From NCBI RefSeq assembly GCF_009905435.1, contig NZ_JAAAMT010000019.1, positions 1-64,000 on the forward strand: 64,000 nucleotides of DNA. The letters run 5' to 3'. Below are positions 1 to 9,685 of the stretch, in pieces (within the stretch, counting starts at the first letter, position 1; each line of letters begins with the position of its first letter). This stretch comes from Pseudomonas sp. R5(2019) (GTDB taxonomy: Bacteria > Pseudomonadota > Gammaproteobacteria > Pseudomonadales > Pseudomonadaceae). A program made the translations under genes and the position numbers. The notes under the pieces were generated by a model. The model saw only the letters and a program-made list of their open reading frames with translations, had not been told where the DNA came from and did no database searches.

Positions 1-255
1 CGTTTCAAACTGCACTTCACGCCGACCAGTGCTTCGTGGCTGAACGCCGTGGAAGGCTGGTTCGCGCAGCTGGAAAGGCGAGCACTGTATCGGGGTGTAT
101 TCACCAGCGTGGCCGAACTGAAAGTGGCTATTCGTCAATTTATCGAGGCCCACAATGACCTTTCGGCTAAGCCCTTCAAGTGGAACAAGACGGCTGAATC
201 CATCATCAGTTCTGTAAACAAAGCAAAGCTGGGGGCGATAAAAATAAGTTATTGA
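1..255 (+). mobile_element. IS630-family transposase, C-terminal part (cut by window edge)
   Basis: The reading frame is open from base 1 and ends at TGA 253-255. The visible ~84 residues match the C-terminal end of DDE transposases of the IS630/Tc1 type: a conserved SASWLNAVEGWF stretch, whose Glu is the last acidic residue of the catalytic triad, followed by an ALYRGVF and FIEAHN region and a lysine-rich tail. The start lies outside the window, so it cannot be judged whether the transposase is intact. It sits beside other gene fragments, which suggests that the element took part in rearranging this end. Confidence 0.8.
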
Positions 256-256
256 A

Positions 257-275
257 TTAACCGCTCAGGACACTA
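257..275. repeat. Probable right terminal inverted repeat of the IS630 element
   Basis: Just after the transposase stop the sequence reads, on the other strand, TAGTGTCCTGAGCGGTTAA. IS630-family ends commonly begin like this next to a duplicated TA target, here TA at 274-275. The left end is outside the window, so the pairing cannot be confirmed. Confidence 0.55.
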
Positions 276-319
276 GATCAAGGGTTTCAGCCTGTTTTTT
301 GTTCCTGTGACTTCTTTTA

Positions 320-563
320 GGGAAACTTTCAGCAGATGAAATCGAGACCAAGCAGATCCTCAAAACTTTGCAACCTACCTGGTCGACGAAAGCACGTACG
401 ACGGATGAAGTTCGAGGTCAGATTGAGCAGATTATGGATGCCGCTAAATCGAGAGGGCTGCGGGTCGGTGAAAATCCGGCTCACTGGCGCGGTCATCTGG
501 AAACTTACTCAGCCGCAATGAGAAGAAGAAAGCCCGCAAGCGTATTCACCACCCGGCCCTCGC
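320..563 (+). pseudogene. Phage-type tyrosine integrase, internal fragment
   Basis: From about 320 the frame reads a helical stretch (ADEIETKQILKTLQPTW, then VRGQIEQIMDAA, then GENPAHWRGHLE) typical of the core-binding, SAM-like domain of P4-type integrases. Around 510-520 the homology shifts by one base and continues as KKKARKRIHHPAL, the segment that follows in intact integrases. There is no start, no catalytic domain and no end. At about 564 the sequence changes abruptly into a flavin reductase gene on the other strand, so this is a rearrangement scar. Family recognition is from residue patterns only. Confidence 0.65.
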
Positions 564-567
564 TTGC

Positions 568-778
568 CGGCCCTGGTAAAGACCGGCAAGCTGCGGGCGT
601 TCTTGGCCAGGCTCCAGAGCACCATCGGCGGGTTGAGCGAATCCGAGTTGAAGCTGTTGACGGTGATGCCGATCGGCGAGCCGTCTTCAACCTGGGTGGT
701 GATGACGGTCACCCCGGTGGTGAAGGTACCGAGCGCGGTACGGAAGGCCTGGGAATCGAAGCTGCAGTGTACCGCCAT
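568..778 (-). pseudogene. Flavin reductase domain protein, N-terminal fragment
   Basis: Starting at ATG 778 on the minus strand, about 70 residues match the beginning of the FMN-binding split-barrel flavin reductases (HpaC type): FRTALGTFTTGVTVIT, then GITVNSFNS, then LNPPMVLWSLAKNARS. Such proteins supply reduced flavin to two-component monooxygenases. After residue ~70 the match ends at the integrase fragment, so some 90 residues are missing and the gene is dead. It is divergent from the broken aldehyde dehydrogenase at 976, as expected of a former catabolic cluster. Confidence 0.7.
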
Positions 779-975
779 GATTTGGCCTCATGGACTGGAT
801 TTTCGTGATGCCCATATTCCCGCCCCGAATGCCGCCAACATCGTCTTAACGGACTGACGAAAATGCCCGGGCATCGTCCAATCGGATGAGGCGTCAAGGC
901 CGCTTGGCGGGCTAGCCTTGCAAGCCATCAGGTGATGGCGTTGCCTGCCTGTCACGTACCTCAGGAGGGGTCAGC

Positions 976-1549
976 TATGCCTTCAGCAGCGTCAACCGTC
1001 GCGCAACTCTCGGCGTTACTGACGGACCAGAAAGCCGCGTTCATCGCCGCCGGCGCCGTCAGTGCCCAGGTGCATCGGGCCCGCATCCAGCGCGTGATCG
1101 AGCTGTTGGTCACCCACCACCGTGCCCTGGCGCAGGCCATGGACGACGATTTCGGCGGTCGGCCCCTGGGCTTTTCCCTGATGAACGACGTGCCTGGATC
1201 GCTGGCCTCGCTCAAGGACGCCCGCGACCATCTCGAAGGCTGGATGCAGGATGAGGCGCGTCAACCGTTCTCTCCCTACGACCAGCTCGGGGCCAAGGCC
1301 TGAGTCATGTATCCGCCCAAGGGCACCGTGGGTATTCTCGGCACCTGGAATGCGCCGCTGTACACCTTGCTCAGCCCTCTGGGTTATGCATCGCCCGCTG
1401 GCCTTGTATTACTTCGCGAGGACGCCGTCGAGCAGCGCCATGTGCTGGAAGCACAGTCTCTCCGGCGGCGTCGCCGGGAGTGGGGAGTATTGCCACCCTA
1501 CGGCGAACACTTCCTGCCCGCTACGGAGGCGATGATCACGGCCGACTGA
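976..1549 (+). pseudogene. Coniferyl-aldehyde-dehydrogenase-like gene, broken
   Basis: A good ribosome site (GGAGGGG, 964-970) precedes ATG 976. The first ~109 residues follow the N-terminus of CalB-type aldehyde dehydrogenases (MDDDFGGRP, then LKDARDHLEGWM, then QLGAKA). An in-frame TGA at 1301-1303 interrupts it, and the same frame then continues as VMYPPKGTVGILGTWNAPL, which normally follows directly; a CGA to TGA change would explain this. After about 1390 the NAD-binding and catalytic regions are missing. Scraps of the C-terminus (SGGVAGSGEY in another frame, LPPYGEHF) appear by 1440-1515. So it carries a nonsense codon plus a large internal deletion with a frame change. Confidence 0.75.
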
Positions 1550-1603
1550 GCCGTACCGCTCGGATGTCTGTCCCCAATAACAATATTCACGAGAGAACAA
1601 CCC

Positions 1604-3181
1604 TTGGAAAAGACCGTCCTGCCTCCCGTCACCACCCCTGAGCCCTCGACGGGCTGGGCCCGCCGCGACGTCCTCAAGGCCAGCGCACTGACCCTCGGCG
1701 TCGGCCTGCTCGGCCGTTTTGCCGATGCCAAGGCGGCCGGCATCAGCGCCAGCGACTATGCGGGCATGGACGCCTGGGACATGGCCCATGCCGTGCGCGC
1801 CGGCGAATTGAGCGGCGAAGATCTGCTGGCGGCGGCCATGGCCCGCTGCGATGCGCTGAACCCGAAAGTCAACGCCGTGGTCATGCGTCACGACGACTAT
1901 GCGCGAGCGTTGCTGGCCGCTCGACGGGCGGCGGGCGACGCGGCCAAGGGGCCGCTGGCCGGGGTGCCAATCCTGCTCAAGGACCTCAACACCTTCCTGC
2001 AAGGCACCACCACCACCCAGGGCAGCCGACTGTTCAAGGATGCCCCGCCGGCCGCTCAAACCAGTACCCTGATCGCCCGTTACCAGGCGGCCGGTGCTGT
2101 GCCGTTTGGCAAGACCGCAGCGCCCGAGTTCGGCCTGACCACTACCACCGAATCCAAACTCTGGGGTCAGACGCGCAACCCGTGGAACCTGGCCATGAGT
2201 GCCGGCGGTTCTTCTGGCGGCGCCGCATCAGCCGTGGCCGCGGGTATCCTACCCGTGGCCCATGCCACCGACGGTGGCGGTTCGATTCGTATTCCGGCCT
2301 CCTATTGCGGGGTCATCGGCCTCAAGCCCAGCCGCTATCGCACGCCGAGCGGGCCGGGCCGTTTCGAGGGCTGGTTCGGTGCCAGCGTCGGCAACGTGGT
2401 GGCACGCAGTGTGCGCGACACGGCGCTGTTTCTCGATGCCGGTCAAGGGCATGAGCCGGGCAGCCCGTACTGGCTGCAACCACTGTCGCGGCCCTATATC
2501 GAAGAAATCGGTCGCGAGCCGGGCAAGTTGCGAGTGGCGCTGGTGCGCCAGTCGCTGACCGGCTCACCGCTGGACCCGGCCGTAGCCAAGGTGCTGGAAG
2601 ACACCATCAAATTGCTTTCCGCCCAAGGCCATGAAATCGAAGAGCTGCGCCTGCCGATCGACCCGCAGCAACTGTTCGGTGCCCACGGCGCCGTGACCGG
2701 CACGGCGTTGCTGAGCATGGTTCATGAACGTGAACAGGCCTTTGGCCGGGTCGCCACCGCGGACGACCTGGAGAACATCACCCGTGAAGTTCTGACGCGC
2801 GCTTCCAAGGTGACGGGGGAGGGGCTGTTTCGCTCCCGGCACTCCTTCGAAACCATTAGCGCGGCCATGGAGCAGCAGTTCGAGCGTTTCGACGTGATCC
2901 TCTCGCCGGTCACCGCCAACCTTACGCCGGCCCTGGGCGAGTTGTCCCTCGACCAGCCCTGGGAAAGCTACGCCCACCGCGCCATGGGCAGCGCCGCGTT
3001 CACGGTGCTGGCCAACGTCAGCGGCCAGCCGGCGATTTCGCTGCCATTGGGCATGAGCGACAACGGTTTGCCAGTGGGCATGATGTTTACCGCCCGTATT
3101 GGTGGTGAAGATGTGCTGCTGCGTTTGGCTGCGCAGCTTGAGAAGGTCAAGCCTTGGGCGGGGCGACGCGCGCTGGTGTGA
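1604..3181 (+). CDS. Amidase-signature hydrolase with Tat signal
   Basis: 525 residues from TTG 1604, the first start downstream of a GAGAGAA ribosome-site-like run at 1591. The N-terminus carries a twin-arginine signal (Arg20-Arg21, then a hydrophobic stretch to ~45), so the enzyme is probably exported folded. The amidase-signature triad is visible: Lys126 in ILLKDLN, the cis-Ser in GGSSGG (203/204) and the nucleophile Ser227 in [10 protein letters not shown]. Family members hydrolyse amides or carbamates; the substrate cannot be read from sequence. It stands between broken catabolic genes and a convergent meta-cleavage module, so a role in releasing an aromatic acid from an amide is possible but unproven. 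Confidence 0.85.
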   Translation: MEKTVLPPVTTPEPSTGWARRDVLKASALTLGVGLLGRFADAKAAGISASDYAGMDAWDMAHAVRAGELSGEDLLAAAMARCDALNPKVNAVVMRHDDYARALLAARRAAGDAAKGPLAGVPILLKDLNTFLQGTTTTQGSRLFKDAPPAAQTSTLIARYQAAGAVPFGKTAAPEFGLTTTTESKLWGQTRNPWNLAMSAGGSSGGAASAVAAGILPVAHATDGGGSIRIPASYCGVIGLKPSRYRTPSGPGRFEGWFGASVGNVVARSVRDTALFLDAGQGHEPGSPYWLQPLSRPYIEEIGREPGKLRVALVRQSLTGSPLDPAVAKVLEDTIKLLSAQGHEIEELRLPIDPQQLFGAHGAVTGTALLSMVHEREQAFGRVATADDLENITREVLTRASKVTGEGLFRSRHSFETISAAMEQQFERFDVILSPVTANLTPALGELSLDQPWESYAHRAMGSAAFTVLANVSGQPAISLPLGMSDNGLPVGMMFTARIGGEDVLLRLAAQLEKVKPWAGRRALV

Positions 3182-3304
3182 AAGGAGGGCGTCAGGGAGG
3201 GCACCGTTTTTTTGTGGGGGGTGGGCGTGCAAAGTTTGGAGAATCTGGAGGAGTTGAAACCTTGGCTTTATGAGTGACGCAGCTCACAAATGCTGAGCGG
3301 GGAA

Positions 3305-3430
3305 TGTGGGAGTAGTGCTTGCCGGGACGCCAGACCGTCGGTCTCAAGCTATGTCGTCAATAGCCGCGTCTACCCGGCGAATTTTCTATCAATTTCGCCG
3401 GCCTCATCGCTAGCAAGCTCTGCTCCCACA
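3305..3430. repeat. Degenerate REP pair in the 3182-3484 gap
   Basis: TGTGGGAGTAGTGCTTGCC near 3305 faces CTAGCAAGCTCTGCTCCCACA ending at 3430. These are two inverted REP-type arms that have drifted and are separated by ~70 bases. The remainder of this 303-base convergent gap shows no open frame or clear terminator. Confidence 0.55.
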
Positions 3431-3484
3431 GGCGTACGGCTCAGCTTCGGGGACCATTCAACATCTGCAGCCCTGTGCGAACCG

Positions 3485-4507
3485 TCACCCTTGCTTGAGC
3501 AAATCCAGCGCCACATCCACAATCATGTCTTCCTGCCCGCCGACCATCCTGCGCTTGCCCAGTTCGACCAGGATATCCACCGTCTTCAACCCGTACTTGG
3601 CCGCCGCCAGTTCCGAGTGACGCAGGAAGCTTGAGTAAACCCCCGCATACCCCAGCGCCAGCGATTCGCGATCGACCCGCACCGGGCGGTCTTGCAGCGG
3701 GCGGACGAGGTCATCGGCCGCGTCCATCAGGGTGTACAGGTCGGTGCCGTGGTTCCAGCCCAGCCGTTCAGCGGCCGCGATGAAGACTTCCAGCGGCGCG
3801 TTGCCGGCACCGGCGCCCATGCCGGCGAGGCTGGCGTCGATGCGGTCGCAGCCCTCTTCGACCGCGGTGATCGAGTTGGCCACACCCAGTGACAGGTTGT
3901 GGTGGGCGTGCATGCCGGTTTCGGTTTCGGGCTTGAGCACGGCCTTGAACGCGCGGAAGCGGTCACGCACGTCCTGCATGTTCATCGCGCCACCGGAGTC
4001 GGCCATGTAGACGCAGGTGGCGCCGTAGCTTTCCATCCGTTTTGCCTGTCGGGCCAGTTCGTCCGGCGCGATCATGTGGCTCATCATCAGGAAGCCGACC
4101 GTGTCCATGCCCAGCTCCCGGGCGAACTCGATGTGCTGTTTGGAGACGTCGGCTTCGGTGCAGTGGGTCGCCACCCGGACCACTCGGGCGCCAGCGTCGT
4201 ATGCGGCCTTGAGGTCGTGGACGGTGCCAATGCCAGGCAACAGCAAGGTGGTGATTTTCGCGTGGCTGATCACGTCCGCCACGGCTTCGATCCACTCAAG
4301 GTCGGTGTGGGCGGCAAAGCCGTAGTTGAAGCTCGAGCCCTGCAGGCCGTCGCCGTGGGCCACTTCGATGCTGTCGACTTTGGCCTTGTCCAGCGCCCGG
4401 GCGATGTCCTGGACGTTCTTGATCGAATACTGGTGGCGCACCGCGTGGCTACCATCGCGCAGGGTCACGTCGGAGATGTAGAGCTTCTTGGCGGGATTGA
4501 AAGTCAT
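3485..4507 (-). CDS. mhpE: 4-hydroxy-2-oxovalerate aldolase
   Basis: 340 residues, the usual length for the DmpG/BphI/MhpE family. It splits 4-hydroxy-2-oxovalerate into pyruvate and acetaldehyde in the lower meta-cleavage pathway. The TIM-barrel DRE motif TLRDGSH (15-21) and the metal ligands in HAHHN (His200, His202) are intact. It lies 11 bases downstream of the acetaldehyde dehydrogenase; the two normally form a channelling complex that hands over acetaldehyde. No ring-cleavage dioxygenase, hydrolase or hydratase is present in the window, so the upper pathway must be elsewhere or lost. Confidence 0.95.
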   Translation of the reverse strand: MTFNPAKKLYISDVTLRDGSHAVRHQYSIKNVQDIARALDKAKVDSIEVAHGDGLQGSSFNYGFAAHTDLEWIEAVADVISHAKITTLLLPGIGTVHDLKAAYDAGARVVRVATHCTEADVSKQHIEFARELGMDTVGFLMMSHMIAPDELARQAKRMESYGATCVYMADSGGAMNMQDVRDRFRAFKAVLKPETETGMHAHHNLSLGVANSITAVEEGCDRIDASLAGMGAGAGNAPLEVFIAAAERLGWNHGTDLYTLMDAADDLVRPLQDRPVRVDRESLALGYAGVYSSFLRHSELAAAKYGLKTVDILVELGKRRMVGGQEDMIVDVALDLLKQG

Positions 4508-4518
4508 GACGGGTTTCC

Positions 4519-5457
4519 TCAGGCGTTCAGCATCGACTGGGCCATGCGCTCGGCGGTGGCCAGCGCAGCCGAGGTCATGATGTCGAGGTTGCCGGCATAG
4601 GCCGGCAGGTAGTGGGCGGCGCCTTCGACTTCGAGAAAGATCGACGTCTTGAGCCCGGAAAATTGACCGAGCCCGGGAATCGTCAGCGGTGCGTCGGCGG
4701 GGATGACGTCGAACTGCACGGTTTGCTTGAGTCGGTAGCCCGGCACATAGGCCTGGACCGCCGCGGCCATTTCAACGACCGAGGCCTCCACCAACGCCTG
4801 GTCAGCCGCCTCCGACAGCACGAATACCGTGTCGCGCATCATCGGCGGTGGCTCGGCCGGGTTCATGACGATGATGGCTTTGCCCTTGCTCGCCCCACCG
4901 ATCACTTCGATGGCTTTGGAGGTGGTTTCGGTGAATTCGTCGATGTTGGCCCGGGTGCCGGGGCCCGCGGATTTACTGGCGATCGAGGCGACGATTTCGG
5001 CGTAGTGGACCTTGGCCACGCGGGACACCGCCGCCACCATCGGGATGGTCGCCTGGCCGCCGCAGGTGACCATGTTGACGTTCAATTGGTCGAGGTTCTG
5101 CTCCAGGTTCACCACCGGCACGCAGTACGGGCCAATCGCAGCCGGGGTCAGGTCGATCAGGCGAATGCCCGGCTTCACCGAGCGCAGGTACGCATCATTG
5201 CGCACATGGGCACCGGCGCTGGTGGCGTCGAAGACAAAATCGATCTCGTCGAACACCGGCAGCCGGGTCAGCCCTTCGATCCCCTCATGAGTCACCGCGA
5301 CGCCCAGGCGTGCAGCGCGGGCCAGGCCATCGGAGGCCGGGTCGATACCGACCATCGCGCCCATTTCCAGGTACTGGGCGTTGCGCAGCACTTTAATCAT
5401 CAGGTCCGTGCCGATATTGCCCGGGCCGACGATGGCGACTTTCAGCTTTTTAGTCAT
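4519..5457 (-). CDS. mhpF: Acetaldehyde dehydrogenase (acylating)
   Basis: 312 residues of the DmpF/BphJ/MhpF family, which converts acetaldehyde, NAD and CoA to acetyl-CoA. The Rossmann motif GPGNIG is at 11-16 and the catalytic cysteine (Cys132) sits in MVTCGGQA. It precedes mhpE on the same strand with an 11-base gap and follows an MFS permease gene by 42 bases, so the three genes probably form one transcript reading leftward from about 6.8 kb. Confidence 0.95.
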   Translation of the reverse strand: MTKKLKVAIVGPGNIGTDLMIKVLRNAQYLEMGAMVGIDPASDGLARAARLGVAVTHEGIEGLTRLPVFDEIDFVFDATSAGAHVRNDAYLRSVKPGIRLIDLTPAAIGPYCVPVVNLEQNLDQLNVNMVTCGGQATIPMVAAVSRVAKVHYAEIVASIASKSAGPGTRANIDEFTETTSKAIEVIGGASKGKAIIVMNPAEPPPMMRDTVFVLSEAADQALVEASVVEMAAAVQAYVPGYRLKQTVQFDVIPADAPLTIPGLGQFSGLKTSIFLEVEGAAHYLPAYAGNLDIMTSAALATAERMAQSMLNA

Positions 5458-5499
5458 GCAAATGCTCCAGAACGGCAGGCGTCCATGCCCGCCCGAGGG

Positions 5500-6807
5500 T
5501 CAGGACGCCTGGCGCAGCGCGGTGGCGCGGGCAGTCGAGGCTTTCTTTTCAAGCTGGGTGTAAACGATCCAGGTCAGCAGTACGCCGCTGAGCATGACAA
5601 TGGAGAGGAAGTACAAGCCCGACGACAGGGTGCCGGTGTATTCCTTCAAGGCGCCGATGCCGAAGGGGCCGATGTAGCCACCCAGGTTGCCGAACGAGTT
5701 GATCAGCGCAATGCCCGCCGCCGCCGTGGCACCGGACAAGAACCGCCCCGGCAGTACCCAGAAAATGGCGGTGACCGAGAACAGGCTGAAGGCGGTCAGG
5801 CACAGCGCCGCCATCTGCAGGCTTGGCACGGTCAGCCAGGCACTGAGGAACAGGCCAACGGCGCCGAGGATGTACAACACGGTAAGGTGCCCGTAGCGAT
5901 CATTGAGTCGGTCGGAGCTGCGCGGAATCAGCAACAGGCCGATGACGCCGAACACATACGGAATCGCCGAGATGAAACCGGTGGTCAGGTCGCTGCCACC
6001 GAACTGGTGAACCAGTGTCGGCAACCACAGGCCCAAGCCATAGGTGCTCAGGGTGCTGGGCAGGTACAGTAGCGCCAGAATCAGTACACGGCGATCGGTC
6101 AGCGCCCGCAGCGGGTTGGTGTGTTCAGTCTGGCCGTATTCCTTACGGTCTTTTTCCAGCTCGCCGAGCAGCCACTCGCGGTCGGCGACGGCCAGCCAAC
6201 GGGCATCCTTGGGGGTATTCGGCAGGATCTTGAGGGTCGGCCAGGCCAGCAGAATCGCCGGCACACCGATGATCATGAACAGCCACTGCCAACCCGCCAG
6301 CCCCCACACGCCATTCATCCCCAACAGCCAGCCGGCCAAGGGCCCGGTGACCATCAGCGCGATGGGTTGGGAGAGGATGAAGAAGCCCAGCACCTTGCCG
6401 CGATTGCGAACCGGGAACCAGCGGGTGATGTAGTACAGCACCCCCGGGAAGAACCCGGCTTCCGCCGCACCCAGCAAAAAGCGCATGACATAGAAGCTGT
6501 AAGGCCCCTGGACAAAGGCCATGCCGACGGTGATCGCGCCCCAGGTGATGAGGATGCGCGCGAACCAGCGACGGGCGCCGAAGCGCTCCAGCATCAGGTT
6601 GCTCGGCACTTCGAAGATGAAATAGCCGATGAAGAACAGCCCGGCACCAAAGCCGTACGCCATGTCGCTGAGGCCGATATCGGCATTCATGTGCAATTTG
6701 GCGAAGCCCACCGCAGAGCGGTCGATGAAGGCAACCAGATACAGCAGGATCAGGAAGGGAATCAACCTGACCGTGAGCGTGCGAATGATCCGAGCTTCCG
6801 GATTCAT
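5500..6807 (-). CDS. MFS permease, anion:cation symporter type
   Basis: Starting at ATG 6807, preceded by TTGGAGAAGACT, gives 435 residues; an upstream ATG at 6876 lacks a ribosome site. About twelve hydrophobic segments are present, with the ACS-family pattern: FIDRSAVGFAKL after helix 1, YFIFEVPSNLMLERFGAR in the helix 2-3 loop, and GAAEAGFFPG. Members import aromatic acids, sugar acids or other organic anions with protons. It is co-directional with the meta-pathway aldolase module and divergent from a sugar-acid dehydratase, so either an aromatic or a sugar-acid substrate is possible. Confidence 0.85.
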   Translation of the reverse strand: MNPEARIIRTLTVRLIPFLILLYLVAFIDRSAVGFAKLHMNADIGLSDMAYGFGAGLFFIGYFIFEVPSNLMLERFGARRWFARILITWGAITVGMAFVQGPYSFYVMRFLLGAAEAGFFPGVLYYITRWFPVRNRGKVLGFFILSQPIALMVTGPLAGWLLGMNGVWGLAGWQWLFMIIGVPAILLAWPTLKILPNTPKDARWLAVADREWLLGELEKDRKEYGQTEHTNPLRALTDRRVLILALLYLPSTLSTYGLGLWLPTLVHQFGGSDLTTGFISAIPYVFGVIGLLLIPRSSDRLNDRYGHLTVLYILGAVGLFLSAWLTVPSLQMAALCLTAFSLFSVTAIFWVLPGRFLSGATAAAGIALINSFGNLGGYIGPFGIGALKEYTGTLSSGLYFLSIVMLSGVLLTWIVYTQLEKKASTARATALRQAS

Positions 6808-6977
6808 AGTCTTCTCCAAATTGTTTTTGTTATGGAAAGTGTTGGCCCAGCCGCTTGGGGAAGGGCATGCATCCACCCGCCTCGACCAAGTGAGGCAAAC
6901 GATATAGCAATACTATTTAGCAAGCAACTCTTTCAAAATGGCTTTCCATGGGATAGATTCACGCCACAAACCCGATA

Positions 6978-6989
6978 TTAGTCATACAA
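6978..6989. promoter_or_regulatory. Possible GntR/FadR-type operator
   Basis: TTAGTCATACAA (reverse TTGTATGACTAA) lies 17 bases upstream of the dehydratase start, in the divergent region 6808-7006. It resembles TTGTATGAC half-sites of FadR-subfamily repressors, and such a regulator is encoded two genes away at 8905. The symmetry is poor, so this is only a candidate. Confidence 0.3.
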
Positions 6990-7006
6990 TAAGAGTTGAC
7001 CGCGCC

Positions 7007-8746
7007 ATGACTGAGAAAAAAACCACGCTTCGTTCCGCCCAATGGTTCGGTACGGCTGACAAGAACGGTTTCATGTACCGCAGCTGGATGAAGAACCAAG
7101 GTATTCCGGATCATGAATTCCAGGGCAAACCGATCATCGGCATCTGCAACACCTGGTCCGAATTGACGCCCTGCAACGCGCATTTCCGCAAAATTGCCGA
7201 GCACGTAAAGAAAGGCGTACTGGAAGCCGGCGGCTTTCCGGTCGAGTTCCCGGTGTTCTCCAGCGGCGAATCCAACCTGCGCCCAACCGCCATGCTGACC
7301 CGCAACCTGGCCAGCATGGACGTGGAAGAAGCCATTCGTGGCAACCCGGTGGATGCCGTAGTGCTGCTGACCGGCTGCGACAAAACCACGCCAGCCTTGT
7401 TGATGGGCGCCGCCAGCTGCGACGTGCCGGCCATTGTCGTGACCGGCGGGCCGATGCTCAATGGCAAGCACAAAGGCAAGGACATCGGCTCCGGCACGGT
7501 GGTCTGGCAAATGCACGAAGCCTATAAAGGCGGGCAGATCAGCCTCGACGAATTCCTCTCCGCCGAAGCTGGCATGTCGCGCTCGGCGGGCACTTGCAAC
7601 ACCATGGGCACCGCCTCGACCATGGCCTGCATGGCCGAAGCGCTGGGCACTTCGTTGCCGCACAACGCCGCGATCCCGGCGGTCGATTCGCGCCGCTATG
7701 TGCTCGCTCACCTGTCCGGCATGCGCATTGTCGACATGGTCCATGAAGACCTGCGGCTGTCGAAAATCCTCACCAAGCAAGCCTTCGAAAACGCCATCAA
7801 GATCAACGCCGCCATCGGTGGCTCGACCAACGCCGTGATCCACCTCAAGGCCATCGCCGGGCGCATTGGCGTCGAGCTCGATCTGGAAGACTGGACCCGC
7901 GTCGGCCGCGGTACGCCGACCATCGTCGACATGCAGCCGTCCGGGCGCTTTTTGATGGAGGAGTTCTACTATGCCGGCGGGCTGCCAGCGGTCATCCGCC
8001 GCCTCGGCGAAGCCGGTCTTCTGCCCAACCCCGACGCGCTGACCGCCAACGGCCAGAGCCTCTGGAAAAACTGCCAGGCCTCGCCGCAGTACAACGATGA
8101 AGTGATTCGCCAGATCGATAACCCGCTGGTGGCCGACGGCGGCCTGTGCATTCTGCGTGGCAACCTGTCGCCACGCGGCGCGGTGGTCAAACCGTCTGCC
8201 GCGACGCCTGAGCTGATGCAGCATCGTGGCCGCGCGGTGGTTTTCGAAAACTTCGACGACTACAAGGCGCGCATCGCCGACCCGGACCTGGACGTCGATG
8301 AAACCTGCGTGCTGGTCTTGAAAAACGCCGGGCCCAAGGGTTACCCGGGCATGGCCGAAGTGGGCAACATGGGCCTGCCGCCCAAAGTGCTGGCCAAGGG
8401 CGTCACCGACATGGTGCGCATTTCCGATGCCCGCATGAGCGGCACCGCGTACGGCACCGTGGTCCTGCACGTTGCACCGGAAGCTGCGGCTGGCGGCCCA
8501 TTGGCAGCCGTGCGCAACGGCGACTTCATCGAGCTGGACTGTGCCGGCGGTCGCCTGCACCTGGATATCAGCGATGAAGAATTGCAAGCGCGCCTCAGCG
8601 ACCTGAAGCCGGACACCAGCGCAAATATCTTCTCCAGCGGTTACAGCCGACTCTACGTCGACCACGTTCTGCAAGCGGACGAAGGCTGCGACTTTGACTT
8701 TTTGGTCGGTTGCCGTGGTTCAGAGGTGCCGCGTCACTCCCACTGA
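7007..8746 (+). CDS. IlvD/Edd-family sugar-acid dehydratase (L-arabonate dehydratase-like)
   Basis: 579 residues from ATG 7007; an upstream in-frame ATG at 6938 would add residues absent from the family. IlvD/Edd enzymes use an iron-sulfur cluster to dehydrate sugar acids or dihydroxy acids. Visible motifs are GICNTWSE, LLTGCDKTTPA, AGTCNTMGTAST and the C-terminal SDARMSGTAYG. Length and the N-terminal RSAQWFG region fit the arabonate/xylonate dehydratase branch better than IlvD or Edd, but the exact sugar acid is not determined. With the GntR regulator and the oxidase downstream it looks like a small sugar-acid catabolic unit. Confidence 0.85.
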   Translation: MTEKKTTLRSAQWFGTADKNGFMYRSWMKNQGIPDHEFQGKPIIGICNTWSELTPCNAHFRKIAEHVKKGVLEAGGFPVEFPVFSSGESNLRPTAMLTRNLASMDVEEAIRGNPVDAVVLLTGCDKTTPALLMGAASCDVPAIVVTGGPMLNGKHKGKDIGSGTVVWQMHEAYKGGQISLDEFLSAEAGMSRSAGTCNTMGTASTMACMAEALGTSLPHNAAIPAVDSRRYVLAHLSGMRIVDMVHEDLRLSKILTKQAFENAIKINAAIGGSTNAVIHLKAIAGRIGVELDLEDWTRVGRGTPTIVDMQPSGRFLMEEFYYAGGLPAVIRRLGEAGLLPNPDALTANGQSLWKNCQASPQYNDEVIRQIDNPLVADGGLCILRGNLSPRGAVVKPSAATPELMQHRGRAVVFENFDDYKARIADPDLDVDETCVLVLKNAGPKGYPGMAEVGNMGLPPKVLAKGVTDMVRISDARMSGTAYGTVVLHVAPEAAAGGPLAAVRNGDFIELDCAGGRLHLDISDEELQARLSDLKPDTSANIFSSGYSRLYVDHVLQADEGCDFDFLVGCRGSEVPRHSH

Positions 8747-8904
8747 TCCTTTGTGCCCGGTCCGACGAAAAACGTCGGATCCTGGCCTATACCCTGGCCT
8801 TCAAGTAATCGTAACCGAGGTGTTCGGGAGGTTTTCCATGACGCTGAATCAAGCACATAGCGATGCTATGATGCACGGCATTTCGCCAGAGCCACGCCGC
8901 CCCC

Positions 8905-9627
8905 ATGGACTACCAGACTCCCAAGCCACGCAAGAGCATGCACGCCCAGATCGTTCAGGAACTGGGCATGCATATCGTCTCCGGGCGCTTCAAGCCGGAA
9001 GAGAAGCTGCCGCTGGAATCGACCCTGTGCGAGGAGTACAAGGTCAGTCGGCCGGTGCTGCGCGAGGCCACCCGAGTGTTGAGCGCCAAGGGCCTGGTGT
9101 ATTCCAAGCCACGGGTCGGCACCGTGGTGCGGCCACGCGCGGAATGGCATTTGCTGGACCCGGATGTGCTGTTCTGGCTGATGCAGACCACGCCCCACAG
9201 CGAATTTTTCAACACCCTGGCGGGCGTGCGGCGGATCCTCGAACCGGAAATCGCCGCCATGGCCGCGACCACCGCCACCGATGCGGATGTCGCTGTGATC
9301 GAAGAGGCCTACCTGCGCATGGAGGCCGCTCGCACCAACAAGGAACGCGTGCAACCGGACCTGGACTTCCACCGGGCGATTGCCGACGCCACCCACAACG
9401 ACCTGCTCGCGTACATGTGCAAGATGCTGTCGCTGCCGCTGCGCGAATCCATCACCGTCACCGACCAACGCCCCAACACCCCGCAGCTCAGCCTGCCGCG
9501 GCACAAGGCAATCCTTACCGCGATCAAAAACCGCGACGCCCTCGGCGCGCGGCATGCCTCGCTGGTGCAACTCGAAGACACCCGTGTCGCCCTCGATACC
9601 GTGATGAATGTCCTGACCCCGCTGTAA
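8905..9627 (+). CDS. GntR-family regulator, FadR/FCD subfamily
   Basis: 240 residues. It has an N-terminal winged helix (QELGMHIVSGRFKPEEKLP, then SRPVLREATRVLSAKG) and a C-terminal all-helical FCD ligand domain with the acidic/histidine residues DLDFHRAIADATHN. A WHLLDPDVLFWL linker resembles DgoR-like sugar-acid repressors. It lies 158 bases after the dehydratase and before a flavoprotein oxidase, all on the plus strand, so it probably controls that unit in response to a sugar acid. Confidence 0.85.
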   Translation: MDYQTPKPRKSMHAQIVQELGMHIVSGRFKPEEKLPLESTLCEEYKVSRPVLREATRVLSAKGLVYSKPRVGTVVRPRAEWHLLDPDVLFWLMQTTPHSEFFNTLAGVRRILEPEIAAMAATTATDADVAVIEEAYLRMEAARTNKERVQPDLDFHRAIADATHNDLLAYMCKMLSLPLRESITVTDQRPNTPQLSLPRHKAILTAIKNRDALGARHASLVQLEDTRVALDTVMNVLTPL

Positions 9628-9685
9628 CTGGCCGGGCCGGGGTCGCGGTCGCGCCGGGCGACTGGACTTTCCCATGGAGCCTGTC

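Noticed and set aside
4612..6072. 486-residue plus-strand frame opposite acetaldehyde dehydrogenase and the permease
   Set aside because: It spans two real genes and their gap on the other strand and has a shadow-type composition.
6959..8674. 571-residue frame antisense to the dehydratase
   Set aside because: Third-position GC bias of the real gene opens the opposite frame; its product is His/Gln/Arg-rich without recognisable domains.
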